Part shown: positions 7,746 through 16,589 of the stretch, piece by piece
How positions within the stretch are numbered: the stretch's first letter is position 1
Layout of the letters: every line of letters starts with the position of its first letter
Source of the DNA: an uncultured Cryomorphaceae bacterium
GTDB taxonomy: Bacteria > Bacteroidota > Bacteroidia > Flavobacteriales > Schleiferiaceae
Assembly (NCBI GenBank): GCA_937120475.1
Contig: CAKZJV010000007.1
Span: forward strand, 248,001 to 312,000
Direction: 5' to 3'
DNA: 64,000 bases
Notes under the pieces: generated by a model
What the model saw: only the letters and a program-made list of their open reading frames with translations
Databases searched by the model: none
What the model was told of the DNA's origin: nothing
Program-made: the position numbers and the translations under genes

Positions 7746-8849
7746 ATGAGCGATCTTAAAATACTGAATGAAAAAAGCCTCGCGGGACCTGTATTTGGTT
7801 CGGAGGCTTATCGCCAACATGAACAACTCGTTTTTTGCCAGGACGAGGAAACCGGTTTAAAGGCCATAATTGGTATTCACAGTACCGTTTTAGGTCCGGC
7901 CCTGGGAGGCACCAGGATGTGGAATTACGAAAATGAGGCGGATGCTATTCGCGATGTTTTAAGACTGTCTCGCGGGATGACCTTCAAAGCTTCTATTTCA
8001 GGTTTGGACCTGGGCGGTGGTAAAGCCGTGATTATTGGTGATAGCCGTAAAGACAAAACGGATGCTTTGATGCGGAAATTCGGAAGTTTCGTTGATTCCC
8101 TTGGTGGCCGTTACATTACTGCCGAAGATGTGGGTATCAATACCCACGATATGGAAATGGTAAAACTGGAGACCGATCACGTCACCGGAATTCCGGAAAG
8201 TATGGGCGGCAGCGGTGACCCCTCACCGGTAACAGCTTACGGTGTGTTTATGGGTATGAAGGCCGCGGCATTACACCGTTGGGGAAGCGATAAACTGGCC
8301 GGTAAAAAGGTTATGGTGCAGGGCATAGGCCATGTAGGTGAAACTCTGGTGAGGCACCTTAGCGAGGCCGGAGCCCTGGTTACTATTAACGATATTCATG
8401 AAGATCGAGTAATGGAAATCAGCGAACGGTACCATACCCATGTTTTCCGTGGTCGCAATATTTTTGATGAGGAAATGGATATTTATGCCCCTTGTGCATT
8501 GGGAGCTACCTTGAATGATGCTACCATTCCAATGATGAAATGCGAAATAATTGCCGGTGCCGCCAATAACCAGTTGGCTGACGAAAACCGCCATGGTAAA
8601 ATGCTGAAGGAGGCGAATATTCTGTATGCTCCCGATTTTCTGATCAATGCAGGTGGTTTAATCAATGTATATTCAGAGATTGTACATTACGACCGTAATG
8701 AGTCCCTCCGCAGAACGGAGAACATTTACGATACTACGTTAGATATTTTCAAGGTATCCGATGCAGAAGGAATCACTACCCATGAAGCGGCATTGAAAAT
8801 TGCCATGAAGCGGGTAGAGGAGCGCAGAATGAAACCAGCCGGAGCCTAA
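7746..8849 (+). CDS. Leucine-type Glu/Leu/Phe/Val dehydrogenase
   Basis: NAD-dependent oxidative deaminase of branched-chain amino acids (leucine to 4-methyl-2-oxopentanoate) in the cytoplasm. This supplies keto acids for the branched-chain fatty acids abundant in Bacteroidota. 367 residues. The family signature MTFKASISGLDLGGGKAVI contains Lys81 and the catalytic Lys93. The hinge has DVGINTHDME, and the Rossmann domain carries GIGHVGETLVRHL (about 194-206). Length and the compact N-terminus fit leucine/valine dehydrogenase better than glutamate dehydrogenase (over 410 aa). nusB follows after 21 nt, so the two may be cotranscribed. Confidence 0.88.
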   Translation: MSDLKILNEKSLAGPVFGSEAYRQHEQLVFCQDEETGLKAIIGIHSTVLGPALGGTRMWNYENEADAIRDVLRLSRGMTFKASISGLDLGGGKAVIIGDSRKDKTDALMRKFGSFVDSLGGRYITAEDVGINTHDMEMVKLETDHVTGIPESMGGSGDPSPVTAYGVFMGMKAAALHRWGSDKLAGKKVMVQGIGHVGETLVRHLSEAGALVTINDIHEDRVMEISERYHTHVFRGRNIFDEEMDIYAPCALGATLNDATIPMMKCEIIAGAANNQLADENRHGKMLKEANILYAPDFLINAGGLINVYSEIVHYDRNESLRRTENIYDTTLDIFKVSDAEGITTHEAALKIAMKRVEERRMKPAGA

Positions 8850-8870
8850 ATCTTTTAAAACGGCCTTTAT

Positions 8871-9815
8871 ATGTTGAGCCGCAGACACATTCGCATTAAG
8901 GTACTCCAGGCTTTATACGAGTACTTTCAGGGAAAAGAATCCCGGGGAATCGCCTCGGGTGAAAAAAACCTGGTACAAAGTATTCACGGTATTTACAAGC
9001 TGTACCTCTATGAATTGAAAACCCTCATGGATATGCATCGTGCGGCTGAAGATGAAGTAGAACACAGGCGTAATAAAAAACTCCAAACGGAAGAAGATCG
9101 CAATCCCAACCTTCGTTTTGTAAATAACCGCTTTTTGGTTTGGCTGGGTAACAACCGTCAATTTTCCAAATTAGTGGAAAAGCACAAAGTAAGCTGGGGT
9201 GACGACCGTGAATTGATACGTAAGGTTTTCAAGGAATTCCAAAAATCAGAGGAATACCGGGAGTATATGAGTGCTGAGGAAAACTCCCTGGAAGCGGATA
9301 AACGTATTGTTAAAATACTGTACGGTAAATACGTAGTGCACAATGAAACCCTTCACCAACTTTATGAAGATCGTAATATGCACTGGGCGGATGACCTGGA
9401 TGCTGCACAAATGATGGTGACTAAAACCCTGAAGTCCTATAAGGAAGAGCATGATGAAGATTCAGACCTTCCGGATTTGCTGAAGGATGATTCGGATGTG
9501 GAGTTTGCCGAAACGCTGTACCGTACCAGCATTAAAAGAAGCGAGGAATACGGGAAAATGATCCATGAAAAGGCGAATAACTGGGAGATGGACCGTATAG
9601 CCCTGGTGGATATTATCCTCATGAAAATGGCTTTGGCCGAATTGGTGAGTTTCAATGAAATTCCGGTAAAGGTGAGCCTGAATGAATACATCGAACTAAG
9701 CAAGGAATACAGTACCCCTAAAAGTGGAAATTTTATAAATGGCATCCTGGATAAACTCAAAAATGAAATGACGGAAGCCGGGGAGATAAGAAAAATTGGC
9801 AGGGGATTGCTTTAG
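8871..9815 (+). CDS. nusB: Transcription antitermination factor NusB, extended form
   Basis: RNA-binding component of the NusB-S10 antitermination complex acting on rRNA leader boxA. 314 residues, about twice the classic 140-residue protein, as is normal in Bacteroidota. The N-terminal SRRHIRIKVLQALYEY (3-18) is the usual NusB helix. A long charged insertion follows. The conserved C-terminal half runs from NWEMDRIALVDIILMKMALAEL through EIPVKVSLNEYIELSKEYSTPKSGNFINGILDKL, the strongest family match. It lies in the conserved order nusB-DUF1573-yajC-ybbR-coaE. Confidence 0.93.
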   Translation: MLSRRHIRIKVLQALYEYFQGKESRGIASGEKNLVQSIHGIYKLYLYELKTLMDMHRAAEDEVEHRRNKKLQTEEDRNPNLRFVNNRFLVWLGNNRQFSKLVEKHKVSWGDDRELIRKVFKEFQKSEEYREYMSAEENSLEADKRIVKILYGKYVVHNETLHQLYEDRNMHWADDLDAAQMMVTKTLKSYKEEHDEDSDLPDLLKDDSDVEFAETLYRTSIKRSEEYGKMIHEKANNWEMDRIALVDIILMKMALAELVSFNEIPVKVSLNEYIELSKEYSTPKSGNFINGILDKLKNEMTEAGEIRKIGRGLL

Positions 9816-9872
9816 CATTATTTTTGCTGAAGCTGTTCAAGTTTCATGAAAAGAAAATCAATAACAATCAAG

Positions 9873-10349
9873 ATGAAAAAGTCAATCTTTACAGTTTTAA
9901 GTATTGCGGTACTGGGCTTAGGTGCCTGTAACAACGCAACTGACAAGATCAATTCCGATGATCAAAAGGTAAGTGTGGACAACGTGACCACCGAAGGTAC
10001 ACCGGCATTTGCATTTGTAGAAGAGTCTCATGATTTCGGTACCATCAACGAAGGTGATATTGTAGAGCACAATTTTGAATTCACCAATACCGGTGATGCA
10101 CCTTTAATTATCACCAGTGCTAACGGAAGTTGCGGGTGTACAGTGCCCAATCCTCCTAAAGACCCGATTGCTCCAGGCGAAACCGCTGAGATTCAGGTGA
10201 AATTCAATAGCGATGGAAAAACCGGAAATCAGCAAAAAACCGTTACTATAAACGCTAACACGGTTCCCCCGGTTAAAACCCTGCGTATCTCTGCCCAGGT
10301 AACTCCTAAAGCCGGAGAAGAAGCGGCAACCGAGAACACTGCAGAGTAA
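9873..10349 (+). CDS. DUF1573 lipoprotein
   Basis: 158-residue predicted lipoprotein: MKKSIFTVLSIAVLGLGAC ends in a lipobox with Cys19. The mature part has one immunoglobulin-like DUF1573 domain: FGTINEGDIVEHNFEFTNTG, then ITSANGSCGCTVPNPPKDPI. The SCGCT motif is the family hallmark, followed by PGETAEIQVKFNSDGKTG. Function unknown; probably in the periplasm or on the outer membrane. The frame is open from an ATG at 9846, but the ATG at 9873 places the lysines and hydrophobic core correctly for a signal peptide. Sits between nusB and yajC, a common Bacteroidota arrangement. Confidence 0.87.
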   Translation: MKKSIFTVLSIAVLGLGACNNATDKINSDDQKVSVDNVTTEGTPAFAFVEESHDFGTINEGDIVEHNFEFTNTGDAPLIITSANGSCGCTVPNPPKDPIAPGETAEIQVKFNSDGKTGNQQKTVTINANTVPPVKTLRISAQVTPKAGEEAATENTAE

Positions 10350-10372
10350 CTCTTTCAACAAAATACAACTAC

Positions 10373-10702
10373 ATGCTTAGTATATTTTTACAGGGAGGAG
10401 GTTCCCCATTGGGCGGTTTCCTTCCCCTGTTACTGGTTTTAGCCGTAATGTACTTTTTCTTTTTCCGACCGCAGATCAAGCGCCAGAAAGAGGAAAGAAA
10501 ATTCAGTAAAGAAGGCCTCACCAAGGGTATGCGCATTGTAACCAACAGTGGCATACATGGAAAAATCCTCGATTTACAGGATACTACTCTTACCATCGAA
10601 AGTGAGAATAGCCGCCTGAAGATCGAACGCAGTTCAGTTAGTCGTGAACTCAGCGCGGTATATGTGACCAAGGACAAGAAAGAAGAAAAAGAGAAAAAAT
10701 AA
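10373..10702 (+). CDS. yajC: Sec translocase accessory subunit YajC
   Basis: Small inner-membrane protein associated with SecDF and SecYEG. 109 residues: one membrane helix (LPLLLVLAVMYFFFFRPQ, about 18-35) followed at once by the conserved RPQIKRQKEERKF. The cytoplasmic domain contains KGMRIVTNSGIHGKI, matching the family pattern of G-x-x-V-x-T-x-G-I-x-G. The tail is highly charged (DKKEEKEKK). A strong terminator follows after 5 nt. Confidence 0.95.
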   Translation: MLSIFLQGGGSPLGGFLPLLLVLAVMYFFFFRPQIKRQKEERKFSKEGLTKGMRIVTNSGIHGKILDLQDTTLTIESENSRLKIERSSVSRELSAVYVTKDKKEEKEKK

Positions 10703-10707
10703 GAATC

Positions 10708-10732
10708 AAACGGGCCGCAAGGCCCGTTTTTT
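10708..10732 (+). terminator. Rho-independent terminator after yajC
   Basis: Stem ACGGGCC (10710-10716) / GGCCCGT (10721-10727), GCAA tetraloop, then six T (10727-10732). The hairpin ends only 2 nt before the ybbR start codon. Confidence 0.85.
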
Positions 10733-10734
10733 AT

Positions 10735-11733
10735 ATGAATACCTCAAAGGAAAAGACCAATGACAAGGACGGTTTTCTGCGGTTGATTACCGACCGTAGT
10801 AACCTGGTAAAATTGTTTTTTCTTTTGCTCTCGGTTTTTCTCTGGTTTCTCATTAAGCTTTCCAAAGAGGGTTATGATGCCGTGATCGAATTCCCGGTGG
10901 AATATGAAAATTTACCTTCTAACTCTTCATTCAGGGAAATGCCACCTGATAAAATAAGGGTGAACCTCAGGGCCTCGGGTTTCGATATCCTCAAATACCA
11001 GTTGCAAGGTTTCCGCTCTTTAAAAATTAACGTAAGCCGTCTGGATCGTGTGGATGCCACTGCCGAACGTTCCTACTGGCTAACCAACAACAACCTGGAT
11101 TTTATTGAGAGCCAATTGAACCCGGATGTTGAGGTAAGGTCCATTACCCCGGACACGGTTTATTTCGAATTCAGCAAGGTGATCACCAAAAAAATACCGG
11201 TGGATCTGAGGCTGAACAAGAATTATTCGCGTCTGATCAGTATTTACAAAGAGCCAAGCCTGTTTCCCGACTCAGTAACTGTAAACGGTCCGGAAAAAGA
11301 ACTGGCTGAGCTCAACCACATTCCAACCGAAGTTTTGGAACTGCGGGCAGAAGAAGAATCGCTTTCAACCCGGGTGCCTTTAATACTGCCTGATAATCCC
11401 GATTTGAAGTTTTCACATAGTAGCACGGAAGTGAGGGTGCGTTTTACCCAAATGACGCAGGGCAGCTTTGAAGTACCTATAGAAGTGCTTCAACTGCCGG
11501 AAAAGTATGATATCAAAATATTTCCTGAAACGGTAACCCTCAATTATCATGTGGCGGTGAAAGACTACAACAAGGTGACACCGCCTGATTTCAGGGTGTA
11601 TGCTAATTATGAAGATATTAAGGAAAAACCGGAAGCACGCTACCTTAACCTGGCCATTGAGTCCTACCCGGCTTTTGTAAATTATGTAAATTTTGAACCC
11701 AAACGGGTTGAATTTATCCTAACCGAAAAATGA
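10735..11733 (+). CDS. YbbR-like domain protein (CdaR-related), membrane anchored
   Basis: 332 residues: short cytoplasmic N-terminus, one membrane helix (about 27-46, LVKLFFLLLSVFLWFLIKLS), and an extracytoplasmic region with tandem YbbR-like domains of about 80-90 residues. In Firmicutes the YbbR protein CdaR regulates the diadenylate cyclase CdaA. No cdaA is visible here, so that link is only family knowledge. The ATG at 10735 is the only start before the membrane helix. It lies 2 nt downstream of the terminator T tract, so transcription must read through or start inside the hairpin region. It overlaps coaE by 4 nt (ATGA). Confidence 0.85.
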   Translation: MNTSKEKTNDKDGFLRLITDRSNLVKLFFLLLSVFLWFLIKLSKEGYDAVIEFPVEYENLPSNSSFREMPPDKIRVNLRASGFDILKYQLQGFRSLKINVSRLDRVDATAERSYWLTNNNLDFIESQLNPDVEVRSITPDTVYFEFSKVITKKIPVDLRLNKNYSRLISIYKEPSLFPDSVTVNGPEKELAELNHIPTEVLELRAEEESLSTRVPLILPDNPDLKFSHSSTEVRVRFTQMTQGSFEVPIEVLQLPEKYDIKIFPETVTLNYHVAVKDYNKVTPPDFRVYANYEDIKEKPEARYLNLAIESYPAFVNYVNFEPKRVEFILTEK

Positions 11734-12323
11734 TAGTTGGGTTAACAGGAGGTATTGGCAGCGGAAAAACCACGGTGGCTCGCATTTTCGCCCGGTTGGG
11801 GGTGCCGGTTTTTGAAGCAGATCAGGAGTCTAAAAAACTGCTCGACTCGGATGACGATCTAAAAAAAGCTTTGATCGCCCTTTTGGGGAGTTCACTTTAC
11901 AAGAATAACCGCTTGGATCGCGATTTTATGGCCTCTAAAATATTTGGGGACAAAGCCTTGTTGCAAAAAGTTAATCAACTCATTCACCCGGCCGTGGGCC
12001 AGGCTTTTAAGCGGTGGCATAAAAAGCAGCAAGCTCCTTACGTTATGCGGGAGGCCGCTATTTTATTTGAGAGTGGGAGCTACAAGGATTGCGATCATAT
12101 TATAATGGTAAGTGCCCCACTGGATATGCGTATTGAACGCGTAATGAAGCGCAGCGGACTATCGCATGCGCAGGTTATGGAAAGGGTAAATCAGCAGTGG
12201 CCCGAAGAACAAAAGCAGCAATTGTCCGATAGTATTATTTACAATGATCATAGAGAATCGGTAATTAAACAGGTATTGCGCATCCATGAAAATCTTATCC
12301 GCCAGGCAAATCCAGGAAGCTGA
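11730..12323 (+). CDS. coaE: Dephospho-CoA kinase
   Basis: Last step of coenzyme A synthesis: ATP-dependent 3'-phosphorylation of dephospho-CoA. 197 residues: P-loop GLTGGIGSGKTTVA (4-17), FEADQESKKLL corresponding to the family D-x-D/LID region, the HPAV motif (IHPAVGQAF), and AAILFESG for the conserved P-L-L-F-E strand. Start codon overlaps the ybbR stop. Its last 38 nt overlap the nnr gene, whose canonical N-terminus requires that overlap. Confidence 0.95.
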   Translation: MIVGLTGGIGSGKTTVARIFARLGVPVFEADQESKKLLDSDDDLKKALIALLGSSLYKNNRLDRDFMASKIFGDKALLQKVNQLIHPAVGQAFKRWHKKQQAPYVMREAAILFESGSYKDCDHIIMVSAPLDMRIERVMKRSGLSHAQVMERVNQQWPEEQKQQLSDSIIYNDHRESVIKQVLRIHENLIRQANPGS

Positions 12324-13779
12324 TCGATATACTATCGATCACGAGCCCATAACCTCCCTGCAACTCATGGAGAGGGCGGCCACTCAACTTACCAAAGCCC
12401 TTTTAGAGTACTATCCCAAGGGGGAGTTCCATATTTTTTGCGGTAAAGGAAACAATGGAGGTGATGGCCTGGCCGTGGCCCGAATGCTTTTTGAAAAAGA
12501 GGCACCGGTAAAACTTTACGTGGTAGAGCATACGGACAATGCTTCCGAAGATTTCAAGAGCAATTTGAAGGCGGCTAGCGAATTACAAATACCCCTGCAG
12601 TACATTTCTTCTGAAAGTGAAATTCCCACGGTAGAGGGAGTGATTGTAGATGCATTGTTGGGTTCCGGGCTTAACCGGCCATTGGAAGGGTTGTTAAAAA
12701 GTGTGGTAGCCGAATTGAACCAACAATCCGCCATACGGGTGGCAATTGATATACCTACGGGCTTGTTTGCCGACAGTAACCAGGAGAATGAGCTGAGTGC
12801 GGTTTACAAAGCCGATCGTACACTCAGTTTACAAATGCCTAAGGCCAGTTTTTTTCATAGGGATACGGCATTTCAGGTCGGTGATCTGGAAATACTGGAC
12901 ATTGGCTTGCATCCGGGTTTTTTGAAGGATGCCGAAACCCGGCTCTACTATTTTAACCGGGAAGAGGCTAGCCTGCTTTACCGGCCAAGACAAAAGCACT
13001 CTTATAAAGGTACTTATGGACACGCCTTGCTAATGGCCGGAAGTGAAGGAAAAAACGGGGCTGCACTACTATCCGCAAAAGCGGTAATGCGATCGGGAGC
13101 GGGCCTTTTAACTGTGCATACTTCAAAAAGTGGGGTGATACCTTTGCAGACCGGTTTACCTGAAGCTATGGTTTCGGCAGATGCTCATGACCGGTGGATT
13201 ACCGAATTGCCGGAAACAGTTCCATACTCCGCCATAGGCATAGGTCCCGGAATTGCCCAAATGGAAGAAACCGCAAATGTGCTTAAAAAACTGATCCAGG
13301 ACGCCAGCCAACCCTTGGTAATAGATGCGGATGGGTTGAATATTCTGGCAGAGAACCCTACCTGGCTGGCATTTTTACCCAAAGGCACCGTGCTTACCCC
13401 ACACATTGGTGAGGTCAGGCGTTTACTGGGTGTTCAAAAGCTGGAGCATGATTATTTGGAACAGCTCAGGGAACTGGCCTTTAAGAACGCCATCACCGTG
13501 GTTTTAAAAGATAGTTTTACAACCATAGCTTCGCCAAAAGGCGATTTGCATTTTATAAATTCAGGTAGCCCGGCTCTGGCCACGGCAGGTAGTGGCGATG
13601 TACTAACGGGAATCATTTTGGGTCTTTTAGCCCAGGGTTACCCGGGCCTGCAAGCCGCTCTTTTAGGCACATGGATGCATGGTAAGGCCGCCTCTTTATA
13701 CGCAGAGGAAGAAGGGGAAGAAAGTCTGCTGGCTTCTGATATTACGGAATATTCAGGCCGGGTGTTTAAGCTTCTCTAA
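12286..13779 (+). CDS. nnr: Bifunctional NAD(P)H-hydrate epimerase / ADP-dependent dehydratase
   Basis: Repairs hydrated NADH and NADPH (NADHX/NADPHX). 497 residues in two domains. The N-terminal YjeF_N epimerase (about 1-215) has GKGNNGGDGLAVAR (53-66) and VDALLGSGLNR. The C-terminal carbohydrate-kinase-like dehydratase (about 230-497) has GAALLSAKAVMRSGAGLL, IGPGIAQ, VIDADGLN and the nucleotide site ATAGSGDVLTGIILGLLAQG. The start MKILSARQIQEADR is canonical although it lies inside the coaE reading frame. The TAA stop overlaps the TAG stop of the convergent gene. Confidence 0.94.
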   Translation: MKILSARQIQEADRYTIDHEPITSLQLMERAATQLTKALLEYYPKGEFHIFCGKGNNGGDGLAVARMLFEKEAPVKLYVVEHTDNASEDFKSNLKAASELQIPLQYISSESEIPTVEGVIVDALLGSGLNRPLEGLLKSVVAELNQQSAIRVAIDIPTGLFADSNQENELSAVYKADRTLSLQMPKASFFHRDTAFQVGDLEILDIGLHPGFLKDAETRLYYFNREEASLLYRPRQKHSYKGTYGHALLMAGSEGKNGAALLSAKAVMRSGAGLLTVHTSKSGVIPLQTGLPEAMVSADAHDRWITELPETVPYSAIGIGPGIAQMEETANVLKKLIQDASQPLVIDADGLNILAENPTWLAFLPKGTVLTPHIGEVRRLLGVQKLEHDYLEQLRELAFKNAITVVLKDSFTTIASPKGDLHFINSGSPALATAGSGDVLTGIILGLLAQGYPGLQAALLGTWMHGKAASLYAEEEGEESLLASDITEYSGRVFKLL

Positions 13780-15161
13780 GGTTTCAGGGCCAGTACTGCA
13801 AATACATGACCACGTGGAGACTGCCAGGTTTGAATGGTATTCAGTCGTTCATCCCGCTGTAGTTGCTCCAGGGTGATTCCATAATGCCCGGTCACATAAT
13901 GACTATCATATAACAAGAGTGTATTACTTTTCACCTGGTCTAATGCCGGGTAAACGCTCCAACCTATACACTGCTCTTCGTTTTTAAAGTTCAAACCTTG
14001 TGAATAGGCCAGGTAGGGTTTACTGACTACGTAGAGATCCGCTTTTTCCAGGTTTTGAATGTAAGGCCCAACTTCTGATTTGATCATTTGATCTTCAGGG
14101 GAAAGAAGTAGCTGTCGCTTAATGTAGTCCTGGGAAGGAATCATAAATGCAGTGTACACCAACTGTAATAACAAAACCAGGTAGGGTAGGGGTTTCAGCC
14201 ACTTTTTAACCTTTGATAGATCTCTTAGCAACAACAAGCCATCCAGACATATCAACCATAGAAAAGGAAAAGCGGTGATCAAGGTTCTTTCCAGCCCCGC
14301 ACTGCCGTAAATACCTAAAAACCAAACCAAAGTATGAGCGGACAAAAGAGAAACAAATGGAGCGTGTACCAGCCAGGGTTCCTGTTTCCAGTTCAAGGTT
14401 CTGAGGTACCATCTCCGGAAGAAATCCACCAGTCCCAATACCAGCAAAAGGGTCATCGGTATGCCGATCATAATGGGTAAGCGATCCAGGTAGTGAAACC
14501 AGTTACCATCGCCATAAACCGAGCCTTTGGAATCATAAGGACTTCTAAATGCCCACAGGAAATCATCTACGATAAATCCACCAACCAATGAGTAGAGGAG
14601 ATAAGCCAAAAAGGGCAGGGGAATTTTTTTCCAATGGCCATTGAGTAAAGCGAAAACGATAAACAACGGTAAAAAGATTTGCGCCTCAGAACGGCAAAAG
14701 GGTAAAAACCCCGCTAATACCAGTCCTATACTAACTCGGCCGGATACGCAGAGCCAAACCGAAGTTACGGCAACGAGAGCCGCAAAGGGTTCGGTTAAAC
14801 CTGAAAAAAGGTGACTGAAAAAAGCCGGACCCACCAGGGCGATGAAAGGAATAAGAAAGTAGCCATCCTTTTTAAGCTCCTTGGCCAGTAAACAAGTAAC
14901 CAACGAAGCCAACACTCCACAAAGAGTATTGAAAAGCTTAATCCCGATAAAACCAAACTGGGCCCAGGGAGATGAAAATAAGGTAAAAAAAGGTTTACCC
15001 CATTGATCGAAAAAAAAGGCCGGCTGCTCCCAACTGAGCTCTGACATAAAATAGTGGGTGAGGGAATCACCTCCACCACCAACTCCATCCGTAAGCCAGG
15101 CGATGGCCCAGAGAACCAGGAGGATTACAATATGAATGAGAAATAAGCTCCGGTTGCTCAT
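13776..15161 (-). CDS. Polytopic membrane protein, GT-C glycosyltransferase-like
   Basis: 461 residues with about ten or more hydrophobic segments from the N-terminus (SLFLIHIVILLVLWAIAWL) to about 340. A soluble C-terminal part contains YVVSKPYLAYSQGLNF. Overall shape, with an acidic/aromatic first external loop (DGVGGGGDSLTHYFMSE) and many membrane helices, resembles GT-C-fold glycosyltransferases that use polyprenyl-phosphate sugars. The usual catalytic Asp/Glu pair is not clear, so this is a fold-level guess. It overlaps the YrdC-like gene by 4 nt (ATGA), suggesting translational coupling. Alternative: unrelated hypothetical membrane protein. Confidence 0.6.
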   Translation of the reverse strand: MSNRSLFLIHIVILLVLWAIAWLTDGVGGGGDSLTHYFMSELSWEQPAFFFDQWGKPFFTLFSSPWAQFGFIGIKLFNTLCGVLASLVTCLLAKELKKDGYFLIPFIALVGPAFFSHLFSGLTEPFAALVAVTSVWLCVSGRVSIGLVLAGFLPFCRSEAQIFLPLFIVFALLNGHWKKIPLPFLAYLLYSLVGGFIVDDFLWAFRSPYDSKGSVYGDGNWFHYLDRLPIMIGIPMTLLLVLGLVDFFRRWYLRTLNWKQEPWLVHAPFVSLLSAHTLVWFLGIYGSAGLERTLITAFPFLWLICLDGLLLLRDLSKVKKWLKPLPYLVLLLQLVYTAFMIPSQDYIKRQLLLSPEDQMIKSEVGPYIQNLEKADLYVVSKPYLAYSQGLNFKNEEQCIGWSVYPALDQVKSNTLLLYDSHYVTGHYGITLEQLQRDERLNTIQTWQSPRGHVFAVLALKP

Positions 15162-15784
15162 TCAACAATAATAGGGTCACCCTTGCCCGCCCTTATAATT
15201 TCACGTTTTCCTTCGGTAAGATCAATTACCGTTGAGGCCGAGTTGTCACCATAGCCCCCATCAATTACCAGGTCCACCACGTTTCCATATTTTTCAAGAA
15301 TAAGCTCCGGATCGGTAGTATATTCGATAATAGCATCTTCATCGTGTACAGAGGTAGCAATAATAGGGTTACCCAACTCCTGCACAATGGCCCTGGGTAT
15401 AGCATTATCCGGAATCCGGATACCGATGGTTTTTTTCTTGTTTTTAAAGATTTTCGGAACGGTATTGCTGGCTTCCAAAATAAAGGTATAAGGGCCGGGC
15501 AGTGCCTTTTTCAGGATTTTGTAGGTGGGGGTATCTACCTGTCGGGTATAATCTGAAAGATGGCTGAGGTCGTAAAATATGATGGAAAAATTGGCTTTTT
15601 CCAGTTTCACTTCTTTAATACGGGCTACTTGTTCCAGCCCCTTGTTTTTGGTTATGTCACAACCAAAGGAGTAAACGGTATCGGTAGGATAAATAATTAC
15701 CCCACCTTTTTTTAATACCTGTACCACCTTTTGAATGGCTTTGGGATTGGGGTTTTCGGGATAGATACGCAGAAGTTCAGCCAT
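15158..15784 (-). CDS. YrdC/Sua5 fold protein, YciO-like (annotated L-threonylcarbamoyladenylate synthase)
   Basis: 208 residues of the YrdC fold. Proteins of this fold make threonylcarbamoyl-AMP for the tRNA t6A modification. Visible motifs: GGVIIYPTDTVYSFGCDI (27-44), KEVKLEKANFSIIF (about 58-71), GPYTFILEA, KKTIGIRIPDNAIPRAIVQELGNPIIATSVH, and a basic C-terminus. The spacing of the basic motif, the DLSHLSDYT segment and the KKTIGIRIPDN block look closer to the YciO branch than to E. coli TsaC. If no other YrdC copy exists in the genome it must be the t6A enzyme. Cotranscribed with the membrane protein downstream. Confidence 0.8.
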   Translation of the reverse strand: MAELLRIYPENPNPKAIQKVVQVLKKGGVIIYPTDTVYSFGCDITKNKGLEQVARIKEVKLEKANFSIIFYDLSHLSDYTRQVDTPTYKILKKALPGPYTFILEASNTVPKIFKNKKKTIGIRIPDNAIPRAIVQELGNPIIATSVHDEDAIIEYTTDPELILEKYGNVVDLVIDGGYGDNSASTVIDLTEGKREIIRAGKGDPIIVE

Positions 15785-15810
15785 AGTGCAAAGGATTAAA
15801 ACCTAAAAAT

Positions 15811-15837
15811 AAAAAAAGCCCCGATTATACCGGGGCC
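15811..15837 (-). terminator. Terminator of the transaldolase-like gene
   Basis: GCCCCG (15818-15823) pairs with CGGGGC (15831-15836) around a 7-nt loop. On the minus strand the stem is followed by seven T (15817-15811). Located 21 nt past the end of the aldolase gene. Confidence 0.8.
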
Positions 15838-15857
15838 TGTAAGCGGAAGAAATACTT

Positions 15858-16514
15858 TTAAGAATTGCCTTTGCGGTAATCGGCCAGGAATTTTTCAAGA
15901 CCAATATCCGTAAGAGGGTGATTCAATAATCCAAGGATGGAGCTCAACGGGCCCGTCATTACATCCGCGCCTATTTCCGCACATTCAATTACGTGCATGG
16001 TATGACGGATGGAGGCGGCCAGAATTTGAGTTTCATAACCGTAGTTATCGTAAATGAGCCGGATTTTTTCGATAAGTGCCAGACCATCCGTTGAAACATC
16101 ATCCAAACGCCCGATAAAAGGACTCACATAGGTAGCTCCTGCTTTGGCAGCAAGAAGGGCTTGTCCGGCTGAAAATACCAGGGTACAATTGGTTTTAATA
16201 CCGTTGTCTGAAAAATATTTGAGAGCCTTGATACCGTCTTTGATCATAGGTATTTTAACCACAATCTGCGGGTGCAGGTCGGCCAAAGCCTCACCTTCCT
16301 TAACCATACCATCAAAGTCGGTGGAAATTACTTCGGCACTTACATCGCCCTCTACCAATTCGCAAATCTTTACGTAATGGTCTTTAATATTTTGCGCTCC
16401 GGTAATACCTTCCTTAGCCATTAACGAAGGGTTGGTAGTAACCCCATCCAAAACTCCGAGGTCCTGCGCTTCTTTAATTTGGTCCAGGTTAGCGGTATCA
16501 ATAAAAAATTTCAT
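15858..16514 (-). CDS. fsa: Transaldolase-like aldolase (TalC/FSA family)
   Basis: Small transaldolase/fructose-6-phosphate aldolase family enzyme of the pentose phosphate network, forming a Schiff base with a sugar phosphate in the cytoplasm. 218 residues from [16 protein letters not shown]. Motifs: [14 protein letters not shown] (23-36), the catalytic lysine in [11 protein letters not shown] (Lys about 85), [28 protein letters not shown] and ILAASIRH. The open frame has seven extra codons upstream, rejected because the family begins MKFFIDTA. It has its own promoter (16544-16551) and terminator. Whether it is a transaldolase or an FSA cannot be told from sequence alone. Confidence 0.9.
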   Translation of the reverse strand: MKFFIDTANLDQIKEAQDLGVLDGVTTNPSLMAKEGITGAQNIKDHYVKICELVEGDVSAEVISTDFDGMVKEGEALADLHPQIVVKIPMIKDGIKALKYFSDNGIKTNCTLVFSAGQALLAAKAGATYVSPFIGRLDDVSTDGLALIEKIRLIYDNYGYETQILAASIRHTMHVIECAEIGADVMTGPLSSILGLLNHPLTDIGLEKFLADYRKGNS

Positions 16515-16543
16515 AGTGTTTGCCAGATTTACCAATTATGGTG

Positions 16544-16551
16544 CAAAGGTA
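16544..16551 (-). promoter_or_regulatory. -7 box for the transaldolase-like gene
   Basis: Minus-strand TACCTTTG matches TAnnTTTG. It lies 29 nt upstream of the chosen ATG at 16514. No convincing TTG at the usual spacing. Confidence 0.45.
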
Positions 16552-16589
16552 GTAAGCCCAACTCATTAAGAGCACAATGACCTATGCTT

